Shown: piece after piece, positions 1-6,794 of the stretch
Numbering within the stretch: position 1 is the first letter of the stretch
Layout of the letters: every line of letters starts with the position of its first letter
Assembly: GCA_903872555.1 (NCBI GenBank)
Contig: CAIQLE010000355.1
Location: forward strand, 1-8,773
Direction of reading: 5' to 3'
DNA: 8,773 nucleotides
DNA from: an uncultured bacterium
GTDB lineage: Bacteria > Pseudomonadota > Gammaproteobacteria > Burkholderiales > Burkholderiaceae_D
The notes under the pieces: generated by a model
Told to the model about the DNA's origin: nothing
Databases searched by the model: none
Seen by the model: only the letters and a program-made list of their open reading frames with translations
Made by a program: the position numbers and the translations under genes

Positions 1-250
1 GTCCTTCACGAAGAACTTCCTGTTCATCAATCTCTAACGGAACAGACCAGTCGGCAAATGCCAGCTTCAGCATGGCCACGCGGTGTTCAGCAGCTGTCTG
101 TAATGCAGGTTTCTGCCAGGGCTGACCTGCAGGGATCAGATGCAAGACATCGGGATGAAGCAAGGTGCAAGCATAGCGCGCCAGTCCCACATGTCCTGTG
201 TGTACCGGGTCAAAACTTCCTCCCAGCAGCAGGATACAGCGTTCACTCAC
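1..250 (-). CDS. nadD: Nicotinate-nucleotide adenylyltransferase, N-terminal part (cut by window edge)
   Basis: NadD transfers AMP from ATP to nicotinate mononucleotide, giving deamido-NAD in the cytosolic NAD synthesis pathway. Only the first 83 codons are in the window. The nucleotidyltransferase signature [11 protein letters not shown] is visible at residues 10-20, with the nucleotide-binding HxGH at 17-20. The downstream IPAGQPWQK (residues about 41-49) and [10 protein letters not shown] are typical of the family. The start is GTG at 250-248. It overlaps the hemF stop as GTGA, so the two genes are very likely translationally coupled in one minus-strand operon. The family is usually 200-220 aa, so about 60% of the protein lies beyond the left edge. 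What is seen is intact, with no frameshift. Identification rests on the motif and on the neighbouring hemF, which is the usual Burkholderiales arrangement. Confidence 0.96.
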   Translation of the reverse strand, partial: MSERCILLLGGSFDPVHTGHVGLARYACTLLHPDVLHLIPAGQPWQKPALQTAAEHRVAMLKLAFADWSVPLEIDEQEVLREG

Positions 251-1161
251 GCAGCCAGCCAGTCACGATGGGGCAGGAAATCCGTGTACAGCTTAGCCTC
301 AGGGCTGCCGGCCTCTGGTTGCCAGTCATAGCGCCATTTAACGACAGGCGGCAAAGACATCAGTATGGATTCTGTCCGACCACCTGATTGCAGGCCAAAC
401 AAGGTGCCACGGTCAAACACCAGATTGAATTCCACATAACGGCCACGGCGGTAAGCCTGGAAATCACGCTCGCGCTCGCCATAAGGTGTATCCATGCGCC
501 GCTGCAGTATCGGCAGATAAGCATGGATGAAACTATCGCCTACGCTTTTTGTCATGGCGAAGCTTTGTTCAAAGCCGGCCGCATGATAGTCATCGAAAAA
601 AATCCCGCCTACACCGCGTGCCTCTTTGCGATGCTTGAGATAAAAATACTCATCGCACCATTGCTTGAAGTGGGGATGCAGATCTTCACCAAAAGGTGTC
701 AGTGCATTTTTGCAGGTCTGATGAAAATGCTGCGCATCTTCTTCAAAGCCGTAATAGGGCGTCAGGTCCATGCCGCCGCCAAACCACCAGACAGCCTGAT
801 TGTCTTCACCCGTCGTGGTGAAAAACCGCACGTTCATATGCACGGTAGGCGCATAGGGATTACGCGGATGAAAGACCAGCGACACGCCCATGGCTTCCCA
901 TGGCTGACCCGCGACTTCTGGACGGTTCGCTGCGGCAGAGGGCGGTAATTTATTACCCTTCACATGAGAAAAACCGACGCCGCCGCGTTCCAGCACATGG
1001 CCTTCTTCGATCAGACGTGAAATACCGCCACCGCCTTCCGGGCGTTCCCAGCTGTCTTTAATGAAGGGCTGGCCGTCGATGGCCTCAACTGCAGAGACGA
1101 TGCGTTCTTGCAGGGACAGAAGATAGTCCTTGACTGCGGATGGGTTGGGGTTGGAATTCAC
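247..1161 (-). CDS. hemF: Oxygen-dependent coproporphyrinogen III oxidase
   Basis: HemF uses O2 to decarboxylate two propionates of coproporphyrinogen III, giving protoporphyrinogen IX, a late heme synthesis step in the cytosol. The protein is 304 aa; E. coli HemF is 299. It aligns by eye along its full length with E. coli Hem[12 protein letters not shown] at 36-46, FSHVKG at 64-69, [15 protein letters not shown] at 89-103, [18 protein letters not shown] at 125-142, [11 protein letters not shown] at 168-178, [12 protein letters not shown] and [10 protein letters not shown] near the C-terminus. The four histidines corresponding to the E. coli metal-binding set are present at 98, 108, 147 and 177. 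The start is GTG at 1161-1159: an in-frame TGA lies four codons upstream, and no ATG occurs before the conserved core. No strong Shine-Dalgarno is visible. The gene overlaps nadD by four bases. It points to an organism that makes heme aerobically. Confidence 0.98.
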   Translation of the reverse strand: MNSNPNPSAVKDYLLSLQERIVSAVEAIDGQPFIKDSWERPEGGGGISRLIEEGHVLERGGVGFSHVKGNKLPPSAAANRPEVAGQPWEAMGVSLVFHPRNPYAPTVHMNVRFFTTTGEDNQAVWWFGGGMDLTPYYGFEEDAQHFHQTCKNALTPFGEDLHPHFKQWCDEYFYLKHRKEARGVGGIFFDDYHAAGFEQSFAMTKSVGDSFIHAYLPILQRRMDTPYGERERDFQAYRRGRYVEFNLVFDRGTLFGLQSGGRTESILMSLPPVVKWRYDWQPEAGSPEAKLYTDFLPHRDWLAA

Positions 1162-1187
1162 GGGTAAGAGTCAAAAATTTAAGCCAG

Positions 1188-1193
1188 ATTGTA
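1188..1193 (-). promoter_or_regulatory. Possible hemF -10 element
   Basis: The minus strand reads TACAAT here, five of six matches to the sigma70 -10 consensus. It lies about 27 bases before the hemF GTG, so a transcript would start about 20 bases before the start codon. No good -35 is seen at the expected distance, so this is a weak call. It would matter because the inserted plus-strand gene cuts hemF-nadD off from purD, and these genes then need their own promoter. Confidence 0.3.
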
Positions 1194-1310
1194 CCGCACT
1201 AGCCACTTGCCCCTCTTAAAAGCGGGCAATGCCGGCGACCAATTATCGGAAAGGAAAAGCCGGGATTTGGGATCGCTAAATTCGACCAAGAAAAACAGTA
1301 TTTTTTAAAT

Positions 1311-1328
1311 CATGCAGTTCGTTGCATG
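1311..1328. promoter_or_regulatory. Perfect 6+6 bp dyad, possible operator
   Basis: CATGCA at 1311-1316 and TGCATG at 1323-1328 are perfect inverted repeats with six bases (GTTCGT) between them. The site lies in AT-rich DNA, 150 bp upstream of hemF and 272 bp upstream of the aminotransferase ATG. The spacing fits a site for a dimeric DNA-binding protein. No regulator gene is adjacent, and the pairing stops at the ends of the 18 bp. The call rests on symmetry alone. Confidence 0.3.
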
Positions 1329-1599
1329 GATCTTACAAAAATTAAAAATAATTCAAAATAATTAACTTTTATTGATTCGCTGGATTACATTCCAAACATC
1401 ATGGCAGGAGCAATGTGTAACAAGCGTGCTCAAAAATTTGGCAAATGTGAAATCAAAAATTACGCGAGGGCTGAATCTGAAACATTGCCGGACAGATGCT
1501 AAGTGATGCAAATATCTTTTATCGCTTTAAATAATAAATACGATTGATACCCAAGCGCGCATCAGCGTTTTGCATTTTTTAAAATTTTGCGTTTCTTCG

Positions 1600-2769
1600 A
1601 TGACTAATTTTTCAAAACGAGCCAGGCAATTAAGTTCTTCAGCCATACGGGAAATTTTGAAGATTACGGCTTCGGAGGAGGTCATCTCTTTTGCTGGCGG
1701 TATTCCTGCCCCTGAAACTTTTCCGATCGAAATTATCAAAAATGCTTGTTCAGCTATCTTTGCTAAAGATACTCACTCAGCTTTGCAATATTCATTAACT
1801 GAAGGATTTTTTCCTTTTCGTACTTGGATTGCAGAGAGACATTCAGTGAGTTCAGATTGGGTGTTGATTACAACAGGTTCTCAGCAAGCTCTTGATTTAT
1901 TAGCCAAAGCTTTTATTGATTCGGGTGACAAGGTTTTGCTCGAGTCTCCCAGTTATCTGGGCGCTTTGCAGGCATTTTCTTTATTTGAACCTGAATTTTC
2001 TGAGATGCCATGTGATGTAACTAGTCTCGTCCCTGATGAAATCAATGATGATCATCTGAGTAAGGCGAGATTTGCCTATGTCATGCCAAATTTTCAGAAT
2101 CCTACAGGCCGCTCTATACCTCTTGATCGCAGGCTTAGTTTTTCAAAACTAATGAAGGATGCAGGTGTCCTCATTGTCGAAGATGATCCTTATCAACAGC
2201 TGCGTTACAGTGGTCGACAACTGCCGAGTTTGCAATCCTTGAATCCCGATGGCGTCGCTTATTTGGGATCTTTTTCTAAAATTTTAGCGCCGGGTTTGCG
2301 TGTTGGTTATGTTGTCGCCTCACCCTGGCTGATCGATAAGTTGGTTCAAATTAAGCAAGCAGCAGATTTACACACCTCCAGCTTTGATCAGAGGCTGGTC
2401 TATGAGGTGATCCGTTCCGGCATGATTGAAGAGCAGGTTGCATCCATTTGCAGACTTTATATAAGCCGCCGCGATGCGATGCTTGAATCACTTGCACGCT
2501 ACATGCCGCAGGGTGTCGTCTGGAACAAGCCTGATGGCGGCATGTTCATCTGGATGCAGTTGCCTGATGGGTGTGACAGCCATCAGTTACTGAAAAATTC
2601 GATTGATACACAGTCGGATACCAGAGTTGCATTTGTGCCCGGGGCATCATTTTATTCGCATGATGCCCCATCAAATACACTGCGTTTATCGTTTGTTACT
2701 GTGCCGCCTGAGCGGATAGAGCAAGGTGTGAAGCAGTTGGCTAAAAATATTCAGCAATTAACGCTTTAA
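1600..2769 (+). CDS. PLP-dependent aminotransferase, class I/II (fold type I, 2-aminoadipate/LysN-like)
   Basis: This is a stand-alone class I/II aminotransferase of 389 aa, expected to be a cytosolic homodimer using pyridoxal phosphate. Visible landmarks, numbered from the ATG at 1600, are FAGGIPAPE at 31-39, PNFQNPTG at 163-170 (Asn167 in the cofactor pocket), EDDPY at 194-198 (Asp195 for the pyridine nitrogen, Tyr198), SFSKILAPGLR with the Schiff-base lysine at 227, and LRLSF with the carboxylate-binding Arg362. The N-terminus FSKRARQLSSSAIREIL is typical of the subfamily named after 2-aminoadipate/LysN enzymes. Substrate cannot be told from sequence; there is no MocR-type DNA-binding domain. 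A TTG ten codons upstream (1570) is possible, but family conservation begins at the ATG. Neither start has a clear Shine-Dalgarno. The first third is AT-rich (20 of 60 G+C at 1741-1800), the later part less so (35 of 60 at 2461-2520). It lies inside the purD-hemF run on the opposite strand and overlaps the purD 3' end by 12 bp, suggesting acquisition by transfer. Confidence 0.93.
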   Translation: MTNFSKRARQLSSSAIREILKITASEEVISFAGGIPAPETFPIEIIKNACSAIFAKDTHSALQYSLTEGFFPFRTWIAERHSVSSDWVLITTGSQQALDLLAKAFIDSGDKVLLESPSYLGALQAFSLFEPEFSEMPCDVTSLVPDEINDDHLSKARFAYVMPNFQNPTGRSIPLDRRLSFSKLMKDAGVLIVEDDPYQQLRYSGRQLPSLQSLNPDGVAYLGSFSKILAPGLRVGYVVASPWLIDKLVQIKQAADLHTSSFDQRLVYEVIRSGMIEEQVASICRLYISRRDAMLESLARYMPQGVVWNKPDGGMFIWMQLPDGCDSHQLLKNSIDTQSDTRVAFVPGASFYSHDAPSNTLRLSFVTVPPERIEQGVKQLAKNIQQLTL

Positions 2770-4026
2770 TGCGCGCCAGCCAATATCACGCCGGAACTGC
2801 ATGCCATCAAAGCTGATCTGATCGACCGCATCGTAAGCATGCTTTTGTGCGACACGCACACTGTCACCTAGTCCTACGACACACAGCACGCGACCACCCG
2901 AAACTTTGAGTTCATCCTGCTCCAGCACGCTGCCGGCATGGAAGGTCATGCTGTCTTCATTCTCAGCCGGAATGCCGGTAATCACAGCCCCTTTTTTAGG
3001 ATCGTCCGGATAACCACCAGCGGCCATGACCACGCCCAGTGCGGTGCGTCTGTCCCATTCGAGTTCGATCTCGTTCATGGTGTTGTTGACGGCATGTTCC
3101 ATCACGCTCACCAGATCCGTTTTCAGGCGCGCCATGATGGGCTGGGTTTCAGGATCGCCCATGCGGCAATTGAATTCCAGCGTCTTGGGATTGCCTTCTG
3201 CGTCGATCATCAGTCCTGCGTACAGGAAGCCGGTATAAGGTATGCCATCTTTGGCCATGCCCTGAATGGTGGGCTGTATGATTTCGCGCATCACGCGTGC
3301 ATGCAGTTGCGGTGTGACGATAGGTGCAGGTGAATAAGCGCCCATGCCGCCGGTGTTGGGGCCCTGATCATGGTCCATCAGACGTTTATGGTCCTGGCTG
3401 GTCGCCAGCGGCAAAATGTTTTTACCATCGACCATGACGATGAAGCTGGCTTCTTCGCCATCGAGAAATTCTTCAACAACGACACGCGCACCGGCATCGC
3501 CAAAGCGATTGTCTGACAACATCATGTCGATCGCACCATGCGCTTCTTCCAGTGTCATGGCAACTACCACGCCTTTGCCTGCAGCCAGTCCATCGGCCTT
3601 GACGACGATCGGTGCACCTTGCTCATCGATGTAGCTGTGGGCGGCGGCTGCGTCTGAAAAAGTTTGATAGCGTGCTGTGGGTATGCCATGGCGTTCCATG
3701 AAAGCCTTGGCAAAATCTTTCGAGCTTTCCAGTTGCGCTGCTCTGCGGGTAGGGCCAAAAATTTTCAGGCCACGTTCACGGAAAATATCCACAATGCCGG
3801 CAGCCAAAGGCGCTTCCGGTCCCACCACGGTGAGTGCGATCTGTTCTTTATGGGCGTAATCAGCCAGCTGTTCCGGATCGGTGATATCCAGATTTTGCAG
3901 ACGCGGATCCAGCGCTGTTCCGCCATTACCCGGGGCAACCAGCACCATTTGTATACGATTAGATTGCGCCAGCTTCCATGCCAGCGCATGTTCACGGCCA
4001 CCCGAGCCTACGACGAGAATTTTCAT
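2758..4026 (-). CDS. purD: Phosphoribosylamine–glycine ligase (GAR synthetase)
   Basis: PurD joins glycine to 5-phosphoribosylamine using ATP, the second step of de novo purine synthesis, in the cytosol. The protein is 422 aa, matching the usual 420-430. N-terminal landmarks are GSGGREHA at 7-14, PGNGGTA at 32-38 and GPEAPL at 69-74. The ATP-grasp part shows KADGLAAGKGV at 143-153, GPNTGGMGAYSPAP at 222-235 and LEFNCRMGDPETQP at 283-296, where Glu284 and Asn286 are the expected metal ligands. The start is ATG at 4026-4024; MKILVVGSGGREHA is the normal family N-terminus, although no clear Shine-Dalgarno precedes it. It lies 60 bp after yebC on the same strand, probably in one transcript. Its last 12 bases overlap the end of the convergent aminotransferase gene, an unusual neighbour. 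Confidence 0.98.
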   Translation of the reverse strand: MKILVVGSGGREHALAWKLAQSNRIQMVLVAPGNGGTALDPRLQNLDITDPEQLADYAHKEQIALTVVGPEAPLAAGIVDIFRERGLKIFGPTRRAAQLESSKDFAKAFMERHGIPTARYQTFSDAAAAHSYIDEQGAPIVVKADGLAAGKGVVVAMTLEEAHGAIDMMLSDNRFGDAGARVVVEEFLDGEEASFIVMVDGKNILPLATSQDHKRLMDHDQGPNTGGMGAYSPAPIVTPQLHARVMREIIQPTIQGMAKDGIPYTGFLYAGLMIDAEGNPKTLEFNCRMGDPETQPIMARLKTDLVSVMEHAVNNTMNEIELEWDRRTALGVVMAAGGYPDDPKKGAVITGIPAENEDSMTFHAGSVLEQDELKVSGGRVLCVVGLGDSVRVAQKHAYDAVDQISFDGMQFRRDIGWRALKR

Positions 4027-4055
4027 GGATAAGACTAAATGAAATGTTGAAACGC

Positions 4056-4078
4056 GCGGCCGTCACAAAACGGCACGC
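4056..4078 (-). other. Short hairpin in the yebC-purD gap
   Basis: GCCGT at 4059-4063 pairs with ACGGC at 4070-4074 over a six-base loop. Three further pairs (4056-4058 with 4076-4078) extend the stem if one A is bulged. On the minus strand only three Ts follow, so it is a poor intrinsic terminator. It may moderate read-through from yebC into purD or affect message stability, but function is unproven. Confidence 0.25.
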
Positions 4079-4086
4079 AGTGATAT

Positions 4087-4812
4087 TTATTCATCAATGA
4101 CGGCGTTGGTATAGACCTCTTGCACGTCGTCGAGATTTTCCAGCGCATCCAGCAGCTTTTGCATTTTGATAGCATCGTCGCCAGAGAATTCAGTTGCGGT
4201 CGATGGTTTCATGGTGACTTCAGCCAGATCTGCTTTGAAGCCCGCTTTTTCCAGCGCTTCGCGTATACCGGAGAATGCGTAGGGGTCACACACCACTTCA
4301 AAGCCGCCTTCGTCATCGGAAATAATATCTTCGGCACCTGCTTCGAGTGCGGCTTCCATCAGCGCATCTTCATTCGTGCCCGGTGCAAACATCAGCTGCC
4401 CGCAATGCTTGAACAAAAACGCGACCGAGCCTTCTGTGCCCATGTTGCCGCCGAATTTAGAGAAGGCATGACGCACTTCAGCGACGGTACGCACACGGTT
4501 GTCTGTCATGCAGTCAACGATGATGGCGGCACCATTGATGCCATAGCCTTCGTAGCGAATATCTTCATAGTTGGCACCTTCCAGACCGCCCGTTCCGCGC
4601 TGTATGGCGCGTGCGACGTTATCCTTGGGCATATTTGCGTCGGCGGCCTTTTCTACGGCGAGGCGCAGACGAGGATTGCTGGCGAGATCGCCGCCACCCA
4701 TGCGGGCGCCGACCGTAATTTCTTTGATGAGCCGGGTCCAGATCTTGCCGCGCTTGGCGTCAGTCGCGGCCTTTTTGTGCTTGATATTGGCCCATTTGCT
4801 ATGTCCTGCCAT
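4087..4812 (-). CDS. yebC: YebC/PmpR/TACO1-family protein
   Basis: This is a 241-aa member of the universal YebC/TACO1 family; E. coli YebC is 246 aa. Members were long annotated as transcriptional regulators (PmpR type), while TACO1 and more recent bacterial work tie the family to translation, helping ribosomes on difficult peptides such as proline runs. The N-terminal signature [14 protein letters not shown], then [27 protein letters not shown] and [17 protein letters not shown] are all present. The mid-domain [19 protein letters not shown] and the ending [12 protein letters not shown] are also typical. The start is ATG at 4812-4810, chosen because family conservation begins there. GGAAAGA lies nine bases upstream as a modest ribosome binding site. 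The open frame runs upstream to 4881, but those 23 codons are unlike the family. It probably heads the minus-strand transcript continuing into purD. Confidence 0.97.
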   Translation of the reverse strand: MAGHSKWANIKHKKAATDAKRGKIWTRLIKEITVGARMGGGDLASNPRLRLAVEKAADANMPKDNVARAIQRGTGGLEGANYEDIRYEGYGINGAAIIVDCMTDNRVRTVAEVRHAFSKFGGNMGTEGSVAFLFKHCGQLMFAPGTNEDALMEAALEAGAEDIISDDEGGFEVVCDPYAFSGIREALEKAGFKADLAEVTMKPSTATEFSGDDAIKMQKLLDALENLDDVQEVYTNAVIDE

Positions 4813-4927
4813 GTTCTGCGATCTTTCCGGATTGGTTTGTATGCCTGGCGACCTGTGCAAGATTGTTGATAAATCAAGCACTTGAGAGGGGAAAAGACCC
4901 CGATGCCGGCGGTTGAACAGGGGAAGG

Positions 4928-4933
4928 ATTTTA
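4928..4933 (-). promoter_or_regulatory. Possible -10 element for yebC
   Basis: The minus strand reads TAAAAT, preceded by TATGG, about 115 bases upstream of the yebC ATG. The upstream -35 region (CTTTTC) is a poor match to TTGACA. If it is used, the leader would be about 110 nt and would include a small hairpin GGGG-AAAAGA-CCCC (4888-4901). Weak call based on the -10 match only. Confidence 0.25.
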
Positions 4934-5018
4934 CCATACCGCCCCCTGCGAAAAGCGGGCTGAATTGCGTCTGAAGGCGGGTTCAGGAATCACGAAGCAG
5001 GCTGACTGAGGCAGGGAT

Positions 5019-5024
5019 TACAAT
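5019..5024 (+). promoter_or_regulatory. Possible -10 element for the permease operon
   Basis: TACAAT on the plus strand, five of six matches to the -10 consensus, lies 37 bases before the permease ATG. It would give a leader of roughly 30 nt. No recognisable -35 lies 16-18 bases upstream, so either an activator is needed or the match is chance. Confidence 0.28.
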
Positions 5025-5061
5025 CGACGCCCATCCATGCTCTGCCAAGCTTATCGTCTTC

Positions 5062-5985
5062 ATGTCTGCCAGTCTTAGTCCCGATAGCCATGCCATTACT
5101 GCACGCCGCCTTTTTCTGGTCGGGCTGCTGATGGCGCTCACGGGTTCGGTGCTGTTTTCTGCCAAGGCGATTGTCGTCAAGCTCTTGTATCGCCATCAGG
5201 TAGATGCCATGACGGTACTGGCTTTTCGCATGCTGTTCTCGCTGCCGGTATTTGCTGCCATTGCCCTGATACAGATGCGCACACAGCCACCCTTAGCCAA
5301 CAGTGACCGTGGCCGCCTGATATTGCTGGGTTTGCTGGGCTATTACTTGTCGAGTTATCTGGATTTTCTGGGGCTACGATACATTTCAGCCGGTCTGGAA
5401 AGGCTGATTCTTTTTCTGACGCCTTCTTTCGTCTTGCTGATGTCTGTGTTTTTATTAAAAAAACGCGTCACGCTGATTGAGTGGGCGGCACTCGCTATTT
5501 GCTATGGCGGCACCGTGCTGGTATTTATTCATGATGCCCGCAGTGGTGGTGCGAATGTCTTGGTTGGCGGTGCCTTCGTACTGGCCAGCGCTGTATTTTA
5601 TGGCATGTATTTGCTGTTCTCGGGCGAGTTAGTCCAGCGAGTCGGCACGATGCGGCTGGTATCGTATGTGATGTGTATTTCAGCAGCAGCTTCGATAGGG
5701 CAGTTTCTGTTGTTGCGTTCTCCTGCCTTATTGCTGCAATCAAGTGAAGTGTATGGACTGTCTTTATTGAATGCTGTGTTTTGTACTGTGCTGCCAGTGT
5801 TTATCACCATGATGGCGATAGCGCGCATCGGTGCGCCGACGGCTTCGCTGGCAGGCATGATAGGGCCGGTGTCGACCTTGTTTATGGCAGCCTGGCTTTT
5901 GAATGAGCCCATCACGGGCATACAGTTGCTGGGTACAGTCTTGGTGTTGGCAGGGATTTATTTATTATCCAGAAAAAAAACATAA
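5062..5985 (+). CDS. EamA/DMT-superfamily inner-membrane permease
   Basis: This 307-aa protein has the two-repeat, ten-helix layout of drug/metabolite transporters of the EamA (DUF6) family. After a short hydrophilic N-terminus (residues 1-16) the first repeat runs from about 17 to 150 and the second from about 160 to 304. Conserved features include SAKAIVVKLLY in helix 1, the stretch LSSYLDFLGLRYISAGLERL around helices 3-4, the basic loop KKRVT after helix 5, and the terminal LNEPITGIQLLG followed by a last helix and a basic tail SRKKT (positive inside). Members carry amino acids, metabolites or toxic compounds; the substrate cannot be inferred here. The start is ATG at 5062, with no good Shine-Dalgarno. 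It is followed after 9 bp by the dehydrogenase-like gene, and its stop TAA overlaps that gene's ribosome binding site, so the two are co-transcribed and may share a metabolite. Confidence 0.93.
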   Translation: MSASLSPDSHAITARRLFLVGLLMALTGSVLFSAKAIVVKLLYRHQVDAMTVLAFRMLFSLPVFAAIALIQMRTQPPLANSDRGRLILLGLLGYYLSSYLDFLGLRYISAGLERLILFLTPSFVLLMSVFLLKKRVTLIEWAALAICYGGTVLVFIHDARSGGANVLVGGAFVLASAVFYGMYLLFSGELVQRVGTMRLVSYVMCISAAASIGQFLLLRSPALLLQSSEVYGLSLLNAVFCTVLPVFITMMAIARIGAPTASLAGMIGPVSTLFMAAWLLNEPITGIQLLGTVLVLAGIYLLSRKKT

Positions 5986-5989
5986 GGAG
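5984..5989 (+). promoter_or_regulatory. Strong Shine-Dalgarno in the permease-SDR junction
   Basis: AAGGAG occupies 5984-5989 and overlaps the permease stop TAA (5983-5985). It sits five bases before the ATG at 5995. It is the best ribosome binding site in the window and fixes the start of the downstream gene. The overlap with the stop codon suggests translational coupling. Confidence 0.85.
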
Positions 5990-5994
5990 ATCTC

Positions 5995-6780
5995 ATGGAT
6001 TTAGGTATCGCAGGTAAAACAGCGCTGGTATGTGGTGCCAGTAAGGGTCTGGGACGCGGCTGTGCCGAAGCATTGGCCAGAGAAGGTGTGCATGTGACGC
6101 TGGTGGCGCGCACCGCCGAGGTACTGGAAGCGACTGCGGCAGCTTTGCGCGCATCAGTCGGTCCACAGGTGCAGATCAAGACAGTTGCAGCTGATATCAC
6201 CACACCCGCAGGACGTGCGCTGGCGCTGGCGGCCTGTCCGAATCCGGACATTCTGGTGACGAATGCCGGCGGTCCGCCCCCCGGCGATTTTCGGCAATGG
6301 GAGCGTGAGCAGTGGATAGCCGCGCTGGACGCCAATATGCTGACCCCGATTGAGCTTATCAAGGCCACGGTGGATGGCATGATGGCACGCGGTTTCGGGC
6401 GCATCATCAACATCACTTCGAGTACCGTCAAGGCACCGATCGATGCGCTGGGTCTGTCGAATGGTGCGCGTGCAGGGTTGACAGGTTTTGTGGCGGGCAT
6501 CGCGCGTAAGACGGTGGAAAAAAACGTCACCATCAATAATCTTTTGCCGGGGCCGTTTGATACCGAACGACTCTGGTCTACGCTGACGGCACCGGCACTG
6601 GCGGCGGGTCAGTCGGTTGAAGTGTTTGTGGATGAACGCAGAAAGCAAAATCCTGCGCGCCGTTTCGGCAACCCCGCAGAATTCGGCGCCTTTTGTACTT
6701 TTTTGTGCAGCGCCCATGCAGGTTATATGACGGGTCAGAATATTTTGCTGGATGGCGGGGCGTATCCCGGCACTTTGTAA
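5995..6780 (+). CDS. Short-chain dehydrogenase/reductase-like protein with an atypical active site
   Basis: This 261-aa protein has the full SDR Rossmann fold. GASKGLG at 14-20 is the dinucleotide-binding loop, NAGG at 90-93, Asn114 takes the usual catalytic Asn position, INITSS at 138-143 carries the catalytic Ser, and the PGPF and MTGQNILLDGGAYPG segments close the fold. Where classical members have Tyr-x-x-x-Lys, this protein reads Ser155-Asn-Gly-Ala-Arg159, so both key residues are replaced. This matches my knowledge of a BKR-like SDR subgroup that lacks a perfect catalytic tetrad. It may be a reductase with altered chemistry or a non-catalytic binding protein. The common label 3-oxoacyl-ACP reductase would be unsafe. 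The second glycine-rich part, GGPPPG at 92-97, is also characteristic of this subgroup. It lies 9 bp after the permease gene and is cytosolic by sequence (no signal or membrane span). Confidence 0.94.
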   Translation: MDLGIAGKTALVCGASKGLGRGCAEALAREGVHVTLVARTAEVLEATAAALRASVGPQVQIKTVAADITTPAGRALALAACPNPDILVTNAGGPPPGDFRQWEREQWIAALDANMLTPIELIKATVDGMMARGFGRIINITSSTVKAPIDALGLSNGARAGLTGFVAGIARKTVEKNVTINNLLPGPFDTERLWSTLTAPALAAGQSVEVFVDERRKQNPARRFGNPAEFGAFCTFLCSAHAGYMTGQNILLDGGAYPGTL

Positions 6781-6794
6781 GGGCGGCTTGAAGT

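Larger units (their letters stand above)
1162..1599. other. AT-rich intergenic region between hemF and the aminotransferase gene
   Basis: This 438-bp stretch separates two divergently read genes and should hold promoters for both. Its centre is extremely AT-rich: positions 1321-1380 contain only 13 G or C in 60 by hand count, against 35 of 60 at 1021-1080 inside hemF. It contains one clean dyad (1311-1328), a 6-bp inverted repeat TTGCCC/GGGCAA (1207-1212 and 1224-1229), and a possible hemF -10 at 1188-1193. No convincing -35/-10 pair for the plus-strand gene was found. I see no tRNA, riboswitch fold or insertion-sequence end. A 33-codon ATG frame at 1401-1502 lacks a ribosome binding site and is not called. 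Confidence 0.6.

Noticed and set aside
388..948. 186-codon plus-strand frame opposite hemF
   Set aside because: Antisense shadow of a well conserved gene; its protein has no recognisable domain.
1401..1502. 33-codon ATG open frame in the AT-rich spacer (begins MAGAMCNKRAQ)
   Set aside because: No ribosome binding site precedes it, the composition is not gene-like, it has no recognisable feature, and frames of this length are expected by chance.
1570..1599. Upstream TTG start giving the aminotransferase ten extra residues
   Set aside because: No Shine-Dalgarno, and the extra residues (HFLKFCVSS) are unlike the family N-terminus, which starts at the ATG at 1600.
4120..4869. 249-codon plus-strand frame opposite yebC
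   Set aside because: Antisense shadow; Cys/His/Phe-rich composition is typical of reverse-frame translation.
4813..4881. 23-codon N-terminal extension of YebC
   Set aside because: The family begins with MAGHSKW at the ATG at 4812, which has a plausible ribosome binding site; the extension shows no conservation that I recognise.
5958..6717. Two long minus-strand frames opposite the SDR gene (5958-6536 and 6154-6717)
   Set aside because: Both are shadows of the clearly recognisable SDR; no ribosome binding site or domain.
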